64,000 nt of DNA from Variovorax sp. UMC13 (lineage in GTDB: Bacteria; Pseudomonadota; Gammaproteobacteria; Burkholderiales; Burkholderiaceae_C), in assembly GCF_014170375.1 (NCBI RefSeq), contig NZ_LZZW01000041.1, positions 44,372 through 108,371 of the forward strand. The letters are read 5' to 3'. The position numbers and the translations under genes are program-made. Shown one piece after another: positions 25,680 through 34,488 of this stretch; position 1 is the first letter of the stretch; every line of letters begins with the position of its first letter. The notes beneath the pieces are model-generated. The model ran no database searches. It was not told the DNA's origin and saw only the letters and a list, made by a program, of their open reading frames with translations.

Positions 25680-26786
25680 TCAGCCTTCGTCCACCGCCAC
25701 CGGCACGCGCGGCGCCACGGCGCACATCAGTTCGTAGCCCACGGTGCCCGCGGCATGCGCGACCTCGTCGATCGACAGCAGCGCGCCGCCGCTCGCGCGG
25801 CCCCACAGCGTGACCTCGCTGCCGAAACCCGCGGGCTGGCCGGCGCGCAGCAGCGGGTCGAGGTCGACCATCACCATGTCCATGCTCACCCGGCCCACCA
25901 GGCGGGTGCGCACGCCGTTCACCAGCACCGGCGTGCCGGTGGGCGCATGGCGCGGGTAGCCGTCGGCATAGCCGACGGCCGCGATGCCGATGGTCATGGG
26001 CGCGTCGGCCACGAAGGTCGAGCCGTAGCCCACGCTGGCGCCCGCCTGCAGCGCCTGCACGCCGATCAGCCGGGTCGACAGCGTCATGCCCGGCTGCAGC
26101 TGCCAGTGCTGCGCATCGTGCTCGGGGAAGTCGGGCGCGCTGCCGTAGAGCACGATGCCCGGACGCACCCAGTCGGCCCGGGTCTCGGGCGCGTGGCGCA
26201 GCACGGCGGCGCTGTTGGCCACGGAACGTTCGCCGGGCAGGTCCTGCGTGGCGTGCGCGAAGGCGGCCATCGCCTCGGCCACGCCGCGCGGGCCGTCGGC
26301 ATCGCTGAAGTGGGTCATCAGCGAGATCTCGTCGACCTGCGGCAGCGCGTTGAGCCGGGTCCAGGCCGAGCGGAAGCGTTCGGGCGTGAAGCCCAGCCGG
26401 TTCATGCCCGAGTTCATCTTGAGGAACACGCGCTGCGGCACCTGCGTCTTGTGGGCCGCGAGCATGTCGATCTGCGCGTCGCAATGCACCGCATGCCAGA
26501 GGTCCAGGCGCGAGCACAGCTCGAGGTCGCGCGCCTCGAACACGCCTTCGAGCAGCAGCACCGGCCCGCGCCAGCCGAGCGCGCGCACGCGCGCGGCCTC
26601 GGCCAGGTCGAGCAGCGCGAAGCCGTCGGCGGCGCGGAAGGCGTCGAAGACCCGCTCTATCCCGTGCCCATAGGCATCGGCCTTGACGACGGCCCAGACC
26701 CGCGCATCGAGTGCATTGCGGCGCACGCGCGCCAGGTTGTGGCGCAGGGCGTCGAGGTGGATGGTGGCGAGGATCGGGCGAGGCAC
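25680..26786 (-). CDS. alr: Alanine racemase
   Basis: A 368-residue PLP enzyme making D-alanine for peptidoglycan. The PLP lysine is K35 in VVKADAYGHG; the second base tyrosine is in ASVGYGSTF. The motifs FLKMNSGMNRLGF, MTHFSDAD and RPGIVLYG follow the family order. I use GTG at 26786 because it gives the canonical beginning VPRPILATIHLDALRHN. Upstream ATGs (26822, 26891) would add residues with no similarity. It is divergent from lplT. Confidence 0.92.
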   Translation of the reverse strand: MPRPILATIHLDALRHNLARVRRNALDARVWAVVKADAYGHGIERVFDAFRAADGFALLDLAEAARVRALGWRGPVLLLEGVFEARDLELCSRLDLWHAVHCDAQIDMLAAHKTQVPQRVFLKMNSGMNRLGFTPERFRSAWTRLNALPQVDEISLMTHFSDADGPRGVAEAMAAFAHATQDLPGERSVANSAAVLRHAPETRADWVRPGIVLYGSAPDFPEHDAQHWQLQPGMTLSTRLIGVQALQAGASVGYGSTFVADAPMTIGIAAVGYADGYPRHAPTGTPVLVNGVRTRLVGRVSMDMVMVDLDPLLRAGQPAGFGSEVTLWGRASGGALLSIDEVAHAAGTVGYELMCAVAPRVPVAVDEG

Positions 26787-26962
26787 GGAAAACTGAACCT
26801 TTCTGGCGCGGAGGAAACCCATGGAAACACCGAGGGACATGGGCCCCGGCGCACCATTTTGGCATCGCACCCCCATGCTATAACCGCGCATTCGCCTGTG
26901 AGCGAAGCCTTTCTTCTACCGCCCTAACCAAGTCGCCAGCCCCCTGGCCAGCCAGCCCATCG

Positions 26963-28267
26963 ATGAAGCGCGGTTTCTACACCATCATGTCGGCCCAGTT
27001 CTTTTCGTCACTGGCCGACAACGCGCTTTTCGTGACGGCCGTCGAACTGATGCGAACCTCGGGCGCACCCGAGTGGCAGCGCGCGGCGCTGGTCCCGATC
27101 TTCACGCTGTTCTACGTGGCGCTCGCGCCGCTGGTGGGCGCCTTCGCCGACGCCTTCCCCAAGGGCCGGGTGATGTTCATCAGCAATGCGATCAAGGTGG
27201 TCGGCTGCCTGATGATGCTGTTCGGCTCGCACCCGCTGCTGGCCTACGCCATCGTGGGCCTGGGCGCAGCGGCCTACTCGCCGGCCAAGTACGGCATCCT
27301 CACCGAACTGCTGCCGGCCTCGCAGCTGGTCAAGGCCAACGGTTGGATCGAGGGCCTGACCATCGCCTCGATCATCCTGGGCATCGTGCTGGGCGGCGTG
27401 CTGGTCGGCCATGCGGTCTCGAGCCACCTGCTGGCGATCGACCTGCCCTTCATCGACACCGGCATCGAGACCGCGCCCGAAGCGGCGATCGCCGCGCTGA
27501 TCTTCGTCTACATGCTGGCGGCCTGGTTCAACACCCGCATCCCGCACACCGGCGTCGAGATGCGGCCGCTGCGCGCCAACGCGCAGCACAGCTTCGCGCG
27601 CAACATGGTCGCGCTGCTGCCCGACTTCTGGCATTGCAACGCGCGCCTGTGGCGCGACAAGCTGGGCCAGATCTCGCTGGCCACCACCACGCTGTTCTGG
27701 GGCGCGGGCGGCAACCTCAAGTACATCGTGCTGGCCTGGGCCTCGCTGGCGCTGGGCTACAGCACCGCGCAGGCCTCGTCACTGACCGGCGTGGTGGCCA
27801 TCGGGACCGCGGTCGGCGCGGTGGTGGCCTCGATCAAGATGCGGCTGGACATGGCGACGCGCGTGATCCCGATGGGCATCGGCATGGGCCTGCTGGTGAT
27901 CGGCATGAACTTCATCGACAACATCTGGGTGGCGGTGCCCTTCCTGATCCTGCTGGGCGGGCTGGGCGGCTTCCTGGTGGTGCCGATGAACGCTCTGCTG
28001 CAGCACCGCGGCCACAACCTGATGGGCGCCGGCCGTTCGATCGCGGTGCAGAACTTCAACGAGCAGGCCTGCATCCTGGTGCTCGGCGCCTTCTACAGCG
28101 CCTGCACCGGGCTGGGCCTGTCGGCCTACTCGGCGATCACGGCCTTCGGCGTGGTGGTGGCGGGCTTCATGTGGCTGATCAAGCGCTGGCACGAGAACAA
28201 CCTGCGCAAGTACCCCGAAGAGGTCGAGCACCTGCTGAACATCGCGCGCAGCGACAAGCACCACTAG
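26963..28267 (+). CDS. lplT: Lysophospholipid transporter LplT
   Basis: A 434-residue MFS-type flippase for lysophospholipids. It starts MKRGFYTIMSAQFFSSLADNAL, the LplT signature. Further family blocks are AYSPAKYGILTELLP, KANGWIEGLTI, and FLVVPMNALLQHRGHNLMGAGRSIAVQN. Twelve helices are expected in the inner membrane. In enterobacteria the partner acyltransferase Aas is adjacent or fused; here no aas gene lies next to it. A glutathione peroxidase gene follows after 38 bp. Confidence 0.9.
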   Translation: MKRGFYTIMSAQFFSSLADNALFVTAVELMRTSGAPEWQRAALVPIFTLFYVALAPLVGAFADAFPKGRVMFISNAIKVVGCLMMLFGSHPLLAYAIVGLGAAAYSPAKYGILTELLPASQLVKANGWIEGLTIASIILGIVLGGVLVGHAVSSHLLAIDLPFIDTGIETAPEAAIAALIFVYMLAAWFNTRIPHTGVEMRPLRANAQHSFARNMVALLPDFWHCNARLWRDKLGQISLATTTLFWGAGGNLKYIVLAWASLALGYSTAQASSLTGVVAIGTAVGAVVASIKMRLDMATRVIPMGIGMGLLVIGMNFIDNIWVAVPFLILLGGLGGFLVVPMNALLQHRGHNLMGAGRSIAVQNFNEQACILVLGAFYSACTGLGLSAYSAITAFGVVVAGFMWLIKRWHENNLRKYPEEVEHLLNIARSDKHH

Positions 28268-28305
28268 CGCGTAGATTCGAGCCCTCGCCACTTCTGAACG
28301 CTGCC

Positions 28306-28791
28306 ATGACCACCGTCTACGACTTCGAAGCCCAACGCATCGACGGCCAGCCGGTGGCGCTCGGCGCCTACCGCGGCCAGGTGCTGCTGATCGTCAACAC
28401 CGCGAGCCAGTGCGGCTTCACACCGCAGTTCGCCGGGCTCGAGGCGCTGCACCAGCAGTACGCGAAGCAGGGCTTGATCGTGCTGGGCTTCCCGTCGAAC
28501 CAGTTCGGCTCGCAGGACCCGGGCAGCAACGAGGAGATCGGCGCCTTCTGCACGAAGAACTACGGCGTGAGCTTCCCGATGATGGAGAAGATCGACGTCA
28601 ACGGCGCCCATGCGGCACCGCTGTACCGCTGGCTCACGAAGGAGAAGCCGGGGCTGCTGGGCAGCACCGCCATCAAGTGGAACTTCACCAAGTTCCTGGT
28701 GGGCCGCGACGGCCAGGTGCTCAAGCGCTATGCGCCGCTCGACAAGCCGGCCTCGCTGGCCCAGGACATCGAGAAGGCGCTCGCGGGCTGA
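28306..28791 (+). CDS. Glutathione peroxidase (Cys type)
   Basis: A 161-residue thioredoxin-fold peroxidase. The peroxidatic C36 lies in VNTASQCGFTPQ; Gln and Trp of the catalytic set lie in GFPSNQFG and IKWNFTKFLV. A second Cys in AFCTKNYGV fits the resolving position of thioredoxin-dependent members, so the physiological reductant may be thioredoxin. It is cytosolic, detoxifying hydrogen peroxide and lipid hydroperoxides. Confidence 0.93.
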   Translation: MTTVYDFEAQRIDGQPVALGAYRGQVLLIVNTASQCGFTPQFAGLEALHQQYAKQGLIVLGFPSNQFGSQDPGSNEEIGAFCTKNYGVSFPMMEKIDVNGAHAAPLYRWLTKEKPGLLGSTAIKWNFTKFLVGRDGQVLKRYAPLDKPASLAQDIEKALAG

Positions 28792-28809
28792 GTCCCGGCG
28801 CCGCCACCC

Positions 28810-29229
28810 TCAGCCCTTGCCGCCGAAGCGGAAATCCGCGGTTCGGCTGCCGGTGCCGACCGTGACGGACTGCTGCTTCATTTCGCCCTCCGCCTCCGCG
28901 TGGACCACGTAGCGGCCGGCCGGCAGGTCGACCAGGCAGACCGGGCCGCCGGCGCGCAGGGCCAGCACCGGGCGGCCGTCGGCGCCCTCGATGCGCACCC
29001 GCACCTCGGCCACATAGGCGCCGTCTGCGCGCGCGAACAGCAGCGACAGCGGATGGTCCTTCATCGCGGCCCGGAAGGCCGTCGATTCGTCGAGCCCGAT
29101 CCCGCCGCACACATAGCGTGCCGCACCCTCGCCGCGCATCGGCGGCAGTTGGGCCAGGGCGAGGCTCGAAAGGGAGAGGACGGCGCAGGCCACCAGGCCA
29201 CGGCGCAGGTTCAAGGCGAAAGAAGTCAT
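28810..29229 (-). CDS. Secreted small protein, carboxypeptidase-regulatory-like, unknown function
   Basis: A 139-residue protein. Signal peptide MTSFALNLRRGLVACAVLSL... has cleavage near ALA-Q. The mature part contains GEGAARYVCGGIGLDESTAFRAAM, then VRIEGADGRPVLALRAGGPVCLVDLPAGRYVVHAEAEG written in short strands. The DLPAGRY-V pattern is like transthyretin/carboxypeptidase-regulatory folds. Two cysteines could form a disulfide in the periplasm. I do not recognise a specific family. It is upstream of nothing on its strand and convergent with the glutathione peroxidase gene. Confidence 0.65.
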   Translation of the reverse strand: MTSFALNLRRGLVACAVLSLSSLALAQLPPMRGEGAARYVCGGIGLDESTAFRAAMKDHPLSLLFARADGAYVAEVRVRIEGADGRPVLALRAGGPVCLVDLPAGRYVVHAEAEGEMKQQSVTVGTGSRTADFRFGGKG

Positions 29230-29343
29230 GACGAAGCTCCAACAACAGGGTGAACGCATGCGATGTTCGCCCACCACCGGGGCCCGGTGCGTCGGCGCAC
29301 GGCGCATTCGGCCGTGCGCAGAATCGTCCTGGACGGCACCGGC

Positions 29344-30153
29344 TCAGGACAGCGTCATCAGGCTCTGGAAGCCATGGCCGGTCCGTGCCCGGTTCGCCAG
29401 GCGCGGAACCGCCGAGCCCAAGGCCGGCCGGCTGGCCTCGGGCGCGACCGCCACCAGCCGGACCGCCCCGTCCTCCAGCGACTGGACCTGCCAGGCGGCG
29501 GGCGTCTGCAGGGCCAGCAGGTGCCGCACGCGGTTCACGCCATCCTGGAACGCCAAGGCGGAGATGGCGCGCGAGGGCGGTGCCAGCATGGTGTTCAGCC
29601 AGCTGCGCGAGAGGCTGCGGCCCACGTTGTGGAACAACTCCAGCGCCAGCTCGAAATGGAAGATGGACAGCGACATCGGCAAGGCCTCGCCGATCTGGAC
29701 CGTCCGGGCGGCGGGCCGGAAACGGAATTCGCCCCAGTTCAACGACGTCTGCTGCGGATGGGGCCCGTGCGCCCACATGAAGTCCGAAATCTCGAGGTAC
29801 AGCTCGCTGAAACGCGGCTGCAGGGGAATCACGTGGTCGGCGGCGATGGTCGGCGCCTGCGCCACGCGCCGGACGGCCACCGGCTTGACGGCCAGCAGCA
29901 GGGGCAGCGTGTCGCCCAGGCAGGCGCGCACCTCGCGCACCGTCTGTTCGATCGTCTCGTCGCCCGACGCACAGCCCAGGTAGGCCATCGCGAAGGGCCG
30001 TTCCGTGGCGTCGACCTCCTGCATTTCCTCGATGTCGGCGAAGACATAGGGCGCGTGCCCGGTGGCCCGGATCGCGCGGCGCGCATGCTCGCGGCCGCGC
30101 AGATCCGGATCGAGGATCGCGATGCGCTGCCGCCGAAAGAGCTTGGATTGCAT
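29344..30153 (-). CDS. Atypical OmpR-like regulator with degenerate receiver
   Basis: A 269-residue protein. Residues about 10-125 follow a receiver layout (IAILDPDLRGREHARRAIR like a first beta strand and acidic loop). The phospho-acceptor position reads FAMAYLG with no Asp, and the conserved Lys position reads VIPLQPRF. The C-terminal part FRFRPAARTVQIGEALPMS, then LALELFHNVGRSLSRSWLNTM, resembles the OmpR winged helix. It should therefore bind DNA without classical phosphorylation. No kinase gene is adjacent. The start is MQSKLFRRQR; MQEF, five codons earlier, is possible. Confidence 0.6.
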   Translation of the reverse strand: MQSKLFRRQRIAILDPDLRGREHARRAIRATGHAPYVFADIEEMQEVDATERPFAMAYLGCASGDETIEQTVREVRACLGDTLPLLLAVKPVAVRRVAQAPTIAADHVIPLQPRFSELYLEISDFMWAHGPHPQQTSLNWGEFRFRPAARTVQIGEALPMSLSIFHFELALELFHNVGRSLSRSWLNTMLAPPSRAISALAFQDGVNRVRHLLALQTPAAWQVQSLEDGAVRLVAVAPEASRPALGSAVPRLANRARTGHGFQSLMTLS

Positions 30154-30363
30154 AGTGAACTCCTGCACAGCCCGGGCCCTCCTCGGACCCGTTGCCGCAA
30201 GGCTGCATGACAGATGCGCGGCATGCTCAGACTTTAGTTTTAGGCCGCGCGCAGCGTTAGTCGGATCGGGAACTGCCGATATGCAATTCGTGCAGCGATG
30301 AAAAAACTGTCCGTGTCCTGGCGCCCCGTGTGCCCGAACCGCGCCCGTACCGAGCTGGGGCCC

Positions 30364-31263
30364 CTACCAGCGCGGCGTGCGGTAGTGCTCGGCCGCGTAG
30401 TCGACCAGCGCGCGGACCTTGGGCGACAGGTGGCGGCTTTGCGGATAGAGCGCGCTCAGCGTCAGGGGCGGTTGCCGGTAGTCGCCCAGCACGCGCACCA
30501 GCTCGCCGCGCGCGACCTCGCGGTGCACCAGGAAGGCCGGCGACAAGGCCAGGCCCAGGCCCGCCATGGCCGCGGCGCGCAGAGCGATCCCGCTGTTGGC
30601 CTGCAGGCTGCCCCGGACCGTGACGCTGTGGCCGGTGCCGTCGGGCCCGATGAAATGCGGCTGGGTGGCCTTCTGCATCAGCGAATAGACCAGGCAGTTG
30701 TGCGTGGCCAGGTCGGCCGGCACCTGCGGCGTGCCGTGCCGGCGCAGGTAGCCGGGCGTGGCGACCCACCACTCGTCGCAGACCGCGAGGCGTTTCACCA
30801 CCAACGTCGAGTCGGACAGCTGGTAGGCCAGCCGCAGCGCGACGTCGAAGCCTTCCTCGATCAGGTCGACGAAACGGTCGTTGCAGACCAGGTCCACCGA
30901 GACGCCCGGATGGGCGGCCAGGAAGGCCGGCAGCCAGAGCGAGAGCTCCTCCAGGCCGAAGGACATCGGCGCATTGATGCGCAGCACCCCCGAGGGCTTG
31001 CCCTGGTGCTGCGTGACGGCGAACGCCGCCTGCTCGAGCTGGTCGAGGATCTGCTGGCTGTGCGCGTAGTAGGTCTGGCCGGCCTCGGTGAGCGCGAAGC
31101 GACGCGTCGTGCGGTGGAGCAGCTGCACGCCCAGCAGGGCCTCGAGCTGCTGCACCTGGCGCGAGACGGCCGTGTGGGAGATCTGCAGCTGTGCGGCCGC
31201 GGCGGAGAAACCCTGGGTCTCCACCACGGCGCGAAAGGATTTCATGGCGGCGAGTTGGTCCAT
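30364..31263 (-). CDS. LysR-family regulator (CrgA/DsdC-like)
   Basis: A 299-residue protein. The helix-turn-helix GFSAAAAQLQISHTAVSRQVQQLE (about 18-41) is followed by LLGVQLLHRTTRRFALTEAG and an effector domain with GVLRINAPMSFGLEEL and WWVATPGYLRRHGTP. It belongs to the large LysR subgroup that often controls efflux or quinone/aldehyde detoxification. No obvious target is divergent from it; the neighbours are an OmpR-like and an AraC regulator. The 210 bp before it (30154-30363) hold no gene I can support. Confidence 0.88.
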   Translation of the reverse strand: MDQLAAMKSFRAVVETQGFSAAAAQLQISHTAVSRQVQQLEALLGVQLLHRTTRRFALTEAGQTYYAHSQQILDQLEQAAFAVTQHQGKPSGVLRINAPMSFGLEELSLWLPAFLAAHPGVSVDLVCNDRFVDLIEEGFDVALRLAYQLSDSTLVVKRLAVCDEWWVATPGYLRRHGTPQVPADLATHNCLVYSLMQKATQPHFIGPDGTGHSVTVRGSLQANSGIALRAAAMAGLGLALSPAFLVHREVARGELVRVLGDYRQPPLTLSALYPQSRHLSPKVRALVDYAAEHYRTPRW

Positions 31264-31315
31264 GCGCGCATTCTCATGGACCTTTCGCCGCGCGATGCCC
31301 GCCCAAGGGGGCGAT

Positions 31316-32335
31316 TCAATTCGACGGCGAGGCTTCGTGAATTACGTCGGATTTTCGCGCGAGCGCACCGGGCGTGATGCCGTTTTCCTGCCGGAACACG
31401 CGGCCGAAATTCACCGGGTCGGCAAAGCCGCATTGCCAGGCGATATCGGCCACCGTCATCGAGGGCGCGCGTGTGCGCAACAGGCGGTCGGCCGCCGCCA
31501 GCCGCTCCTGCCGCAAGGTGCCGAGAAAGGTGCTGCCGCGCCCGGCTGCAGCGAACACCTTGTGCACGTAGCGCACCGACACGTTGAGATGCGCCGCCAG
31601 CGCCGAGGCGTCGAACGCGGTGTCCGCATAACGTTCGCGGATGCACGCGAGCATCCGCCGATGCAGGTCCTGGTCGCGCGGCGACACGGCTTCGCCGCCG
31701 CTTTTCAGCAGACCCTCCTGCTCCATCGCAAAGGACAACAGCGAGAGCACATGGTCCGCCACCAGGGTCTGCTGGTGGCGATCCGCGACCTGCGCCAGGT
31801 GATCGATCTGCAGCGCGCGCAGGTAGCCCGCCAGCATCGCACCCCAGCCCCGCTGGGTGTCGAAGCGATGGGCCGCGATCTGCTCGGCCGGCCCCAGCCA
31901 GCGGGTCACGAGCGGTGCGGCCAGGCCGATCAGCACCGCGTCGGTGGCCTGCCCTGAACTCAGCCGCAGCGCCTGGCGCGAATCGTTCACCACCAGGTCG
32001 CCGGCCTGGAAGACGGTTTTCCGGTGCCCCTGTTCGATCAGCGAGCCGCCCTCGCCCCCGGTCTTGAGCACCAGCTGCAACGAATACTCCGCCGCGTCCT
32101 TGAACAGGCTGTGCTGCGAGCGATAGAGGTCGACGCCGCTGCCCTGCGCGCGCATGACGCAGATCGGGCCTGCATCCAGGATGCTCAGGCTCTGCCTGAA
32201 TGCCGGGCGCTGCGGACTGTCGTAGCGGGCCAGGCCGATCTTGCGCCCGAGTTCGTCGGCCCAGAAGCCGAAACGGTCGCCAGGCGCCAGGTCATCGGTG
32301 CTGTGGTATTCAATTCGCGGCGCCGCCAGGGACAT
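31316..32335 (-). CDS. AraC-family regulator with AraC-binding-like N-domain
   Basis: A 339-residue protein. The N-terminal 190 residues match the FeaR/PhnC-like AraC-binding-like domain (FWADELGRKIG near residue 25, LVVNDSRQALRL mid-domain). The C-terminal AraC DNA-binding domain has two helix-turn-helix motifs, DASALAAHLNVSVRYVHKVF and MTVADIAWQCGFADPVNFGRVFRQENGITP. Members sense aromatic amines, aldehydes or sugars. It is upstream on the same strand of glcF in genome order only; they are separate units. Confidence 0.88.
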   Translation of the reverse strand: MSLAAPRIEYHSTDDLAPGDRFGFWADELGRKIGLARYDSPQRPAFRQSLSILDAGPICVMRAQGSGVDLYRSQHSLFKDAAEYSLQLVLKTGGEGGSLIEQGHRKTVFQAGDLVVNDSRQALRLSSGQATDAVLIGLAAPLVTRWLGPAEQIAAHRFDTQRGWGAMLAGYLRALQIDHLAQVADRHQQTLVADHVLSLLSFAMEQEGLLKSGGEAVSPRDQDLHRRMLACIRERYADTAFDASALAAHLNVSVRYVHKVFAAAGRGSTFLGTLRQERLAAADRLLRTRAPSMTVADIAWQCGFADPVNFGRVFRQENGITPGALARKSDVIHEASPSN

Positions 32336-32409
32336 TGATACATTCTCTGGCGACCTTTAACGAATTGTCAATTACGGCTTTCCATTCATCGGAATGAGCG
32401 CTTCCGCTC

Positions 32410-33636
32410 TCAATTGGAAATCGCCTGGTCCAGCAATTCGATCCAATGGCGCACCGGTGCCGCCGTACCGCTTTGCAAATGCGTGATGCAGCCGATATTG
32501 GCCGAGGCAATGACCGTGGGCTGCAATTGCTGCAGGTGCCCGAGTTTTCGGTCGCGCAATGGGTAGGCCAATTCGGGCTGCAGCACCGAGTAGGTACCGG
32601 CCGAGCCGCAGCACAGGTTGGCCTCGACCTTCGCGACCTGCACATCGAAGCCCAGCGCGCGCAGGTGGACCTCGACGCCGCCGCGCAGCTTCTGGCCGTG
32701 CTGCAGCGTGCAGGGCGGGTGGTAGGCGACCACGCCCTGCGGCGCCTTCACGCGCGATCGGAGCACCGGCACCAGGTCGGGCAGCAATTCGCTCAGGTCG
32801 CGCGTGAGCGCGCTGATGCGCGCGGCCTTGTGCGCATAGGCCGGGTCGTCGCGCAGCAGATGGCCGTACTCGCGCACCGTGACGCCGCAGCCCGAGGCGT
32901 TCATCACGATCGCCTCGACCGCGCCGCCGTCGACCTGGGGCCACCAGGCGTCGATGTTGGCGCGCATCTGCGCCTTGCCGCCGTCCTGGTCGTTGAGGTG
33001 GAACTTCACCGCGCCGCAGCAGCCGGCCTTGGGCGCGACCAGCGTCTGGATGCCGGCGGCGTCGAGCACGCGCGCGGTCGCGCTGTTGATGTTGGGCATC
33101 ATCGACGGCTGCACGCAGCCCGCGAGCATCAGCACCTGGCGCGCATGGGTGCGCGTGGGCCAGGTGCCGGCATCCTGCTTTGCGGGGACCTTGGCCTTCA
33201 ACGCGTCCGGCAGCAGGCCGCGCACCGACTGGCCCAGCTTCATCGCCGGGCCGAACAGCGGCGAGGGCAGCGCCTCTTTCAGCAGCCAGCGCGTGGCCGA
33301 CTCCAGCGCCGGGCGCGGCACCTTCTCGTCGACGATCCTGCGGCCGATGTCGACCAGGTGGCCGTACTGCACGCCGCTCGGGCAGGTGGTCTCGCAGTTG
33401 CGGCAGGTCAGGCAGCGGTCGAGGTGCAGCTGGGTGCTGCGCGTGGGTTCCTTGCCCTCGAGCACCTGCTTGATCAGGTAGATGCGCCCGCGCGGCCCGT
33501 CGAGCTCGTCGCCGAGCAGCTGGTAGGTCGGGCAGGTCGCGGTGCAGAAGCCGCAGTGCACGCATTTGCGCAGGATGGCCTCAGCCTCGCGGCCGTCGGC
33601 GCTGTCCTTGAATTCGGGGGCGAGTTCTGTTTGCAT
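32410..33636 (-). CDS. glcF: Glycolate oxidase iron-sulfur subunit GlcF
   Basis: A 408-residue protein with two 4Fe-4S clusters: CVHCGFCTATCP (about 25-36) and CLTCRNCETTCP (about 75-86). Two CCG-type heterodisulfide-reductase-like domains follow (AGCCGAVKFHLND and LCCGSAGTYSVLQP). It forms, with GlcD and GlcE, the membrane-linked glycolate dehydrogenase passing electrons to the quinone pool. It ends the unit glcE - DUF1275 gene - glcF. glcD is not present in this window. Confidence 0.92.
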   Translation of the reverse strand: MQTELAPEFKDSADGREAEAILRKCVHCGFCTATCPTYQLLGDELDGPRGRIYLIKQVLEGKEPTRSTQLHLDRCLTCRNCETTCPSGVQYGHLVDIGRRIVDEKVPRPALESATRWLLKEALPSPLFGPAMKLGQSVRGLLPDALKAKVPAKQDAGTWPTRTHARQVLMLAGCVQPSMMPNINSATARVLDAAGIQTLVAPKAGCCGAVKFHLNDQDGGKAQMRANIDAWWPQVDGGAVEAIVMNASGCGVTVREYGHLLRDDPAYAHKAARISALTRDLSELLPDLVPVLRSRVKAPQGVVAYHPPCTLQHGQKLRGGVEVHLRALGFDVQVAKVEANLCCGSAGTYSVLQPELAYPLRDRKLGHLQQLQPTVIASANIGCITHLQSGTAAPVRHWIELLDQAISN

Positions 33637-33674
33637 GGTGGGCTTGTCTTGTTCTTCTGGGGATTGTCGGGCGG

Positions 33675-34478
33675 CTAGGTCGAGGGCGGCGCGCCGCGCC
33701 GGAATCGGCGCGTGACCGAGGCCAGCAGCAGCTGCAGGTAGGCCGAGCGCCGCAGGTCGCGCCGGAACGGCGGCAGCGACAGCGCGAGCAGCAGCGAGGC
33801 CAGCGGCACGACCCAGACGAAGCCCACGTACTTGAAGCCCGCCGCGCCGACCACGCCGCCCGCGATGAACATCGCCAGCAGGCCGCCATAGAGGCGCAGC
33901 GCCGCGCGGTTGGCGCGCACGCGCAATGCCGGCGGCGTGCCGGGTGCGTTGCGGTAAACCAGCCGGCCGAGCTCGAGGCCCAGGTCGGTGACATGGCCGG
34001 TCATGTGCGTGGTGCGCATCTTGCCGTGCGACATGCTGGAGCTCAGGCCGTTCTGCAGGCCCATGATGTAGGCCAGCAGCAGCACGGTGAGCGGCACCGC
34101 GAAGGGCGTCGGCCAGCTCAGCGTGACCGCGCCCAGCAGGCCGAAGACCAGCAGCAGCGCGGCCTCGAGCATCAGCGGCATGGCGAAGGCGCTGCGCAGG
34201 TGGTGCCGATGGGCCCAGTGCACGATCACCGCGGTCGAGGCGGCACCGACCACGAAGGCCAGCAGCGCGCCCAGCGCCCCCAGCAGCAGCGAGACGCTGC
34301 CCAGCACCAGCCCGTCGGCCAGCTGCGAGGCGAAGCCCGACATGTGCGAGGTGTACATGTGCACCACCAGCAGCCCGCCCGCATTCACCGCGCCCGCGTT
34401 GAAGGCCAGCAGCAGGCCGAAGATCCGGTCGACCGAGGCCGTGCGATGCCGGCCGGTGAGGTGGAGCAGGCGGCGCAT
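33675..34478 (-). CDS. YoaK/DUF1275 membrane protein
   Basis: A 267-residue protein with six to seven hydrophobic helices. The DUF1275 hallmark NAGAVNAGGLLVVHMYTSHMSGF is near residue 27. YIMGLQNGLSSSMSHGKMRTTHMTGHVTDLG is the second conserved block. The function of the family is not established. It lies between glcE (11 bp) and glcF (38 bp) on the same strand, an unexpected place for a membrane protein with no known role in glycolate oxidation. Confidence 0.88.
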   Translation of the reverse strand: MRRLLHLTGRHRTASVDRIFGLLLAFNAGAVNAGGLLVVHMYTSHMSGFASQLADGLVLGSVSLLLGALGALLAFVVGAASTAVIVHWAHRHHLRSAFAMPLMLEAALLLVFGLLGAVTLSWPTPFAVPLTVLLLAYIMGLQNGLSSSMSHGKMRTTHMTGHVTDLGLELGRLVYRNAPGTPPALRVRANRAALRLYGGLLAMFIAGGVVGAAGFKYVGFVWVVPLASLLLALSLPPFRRDLRRSAYLQLLLASVTRRFRRGAPPST

Positions 34479-34488
34479 GGCGCTGGCG

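Noticed and set aside
28791..28812. Bidirectional terminator between the convergent gpx and secreted-protein genes
   Set aside because: GC-rich but no stable symmetrical stem with a T run on either strand could be made out by eye.
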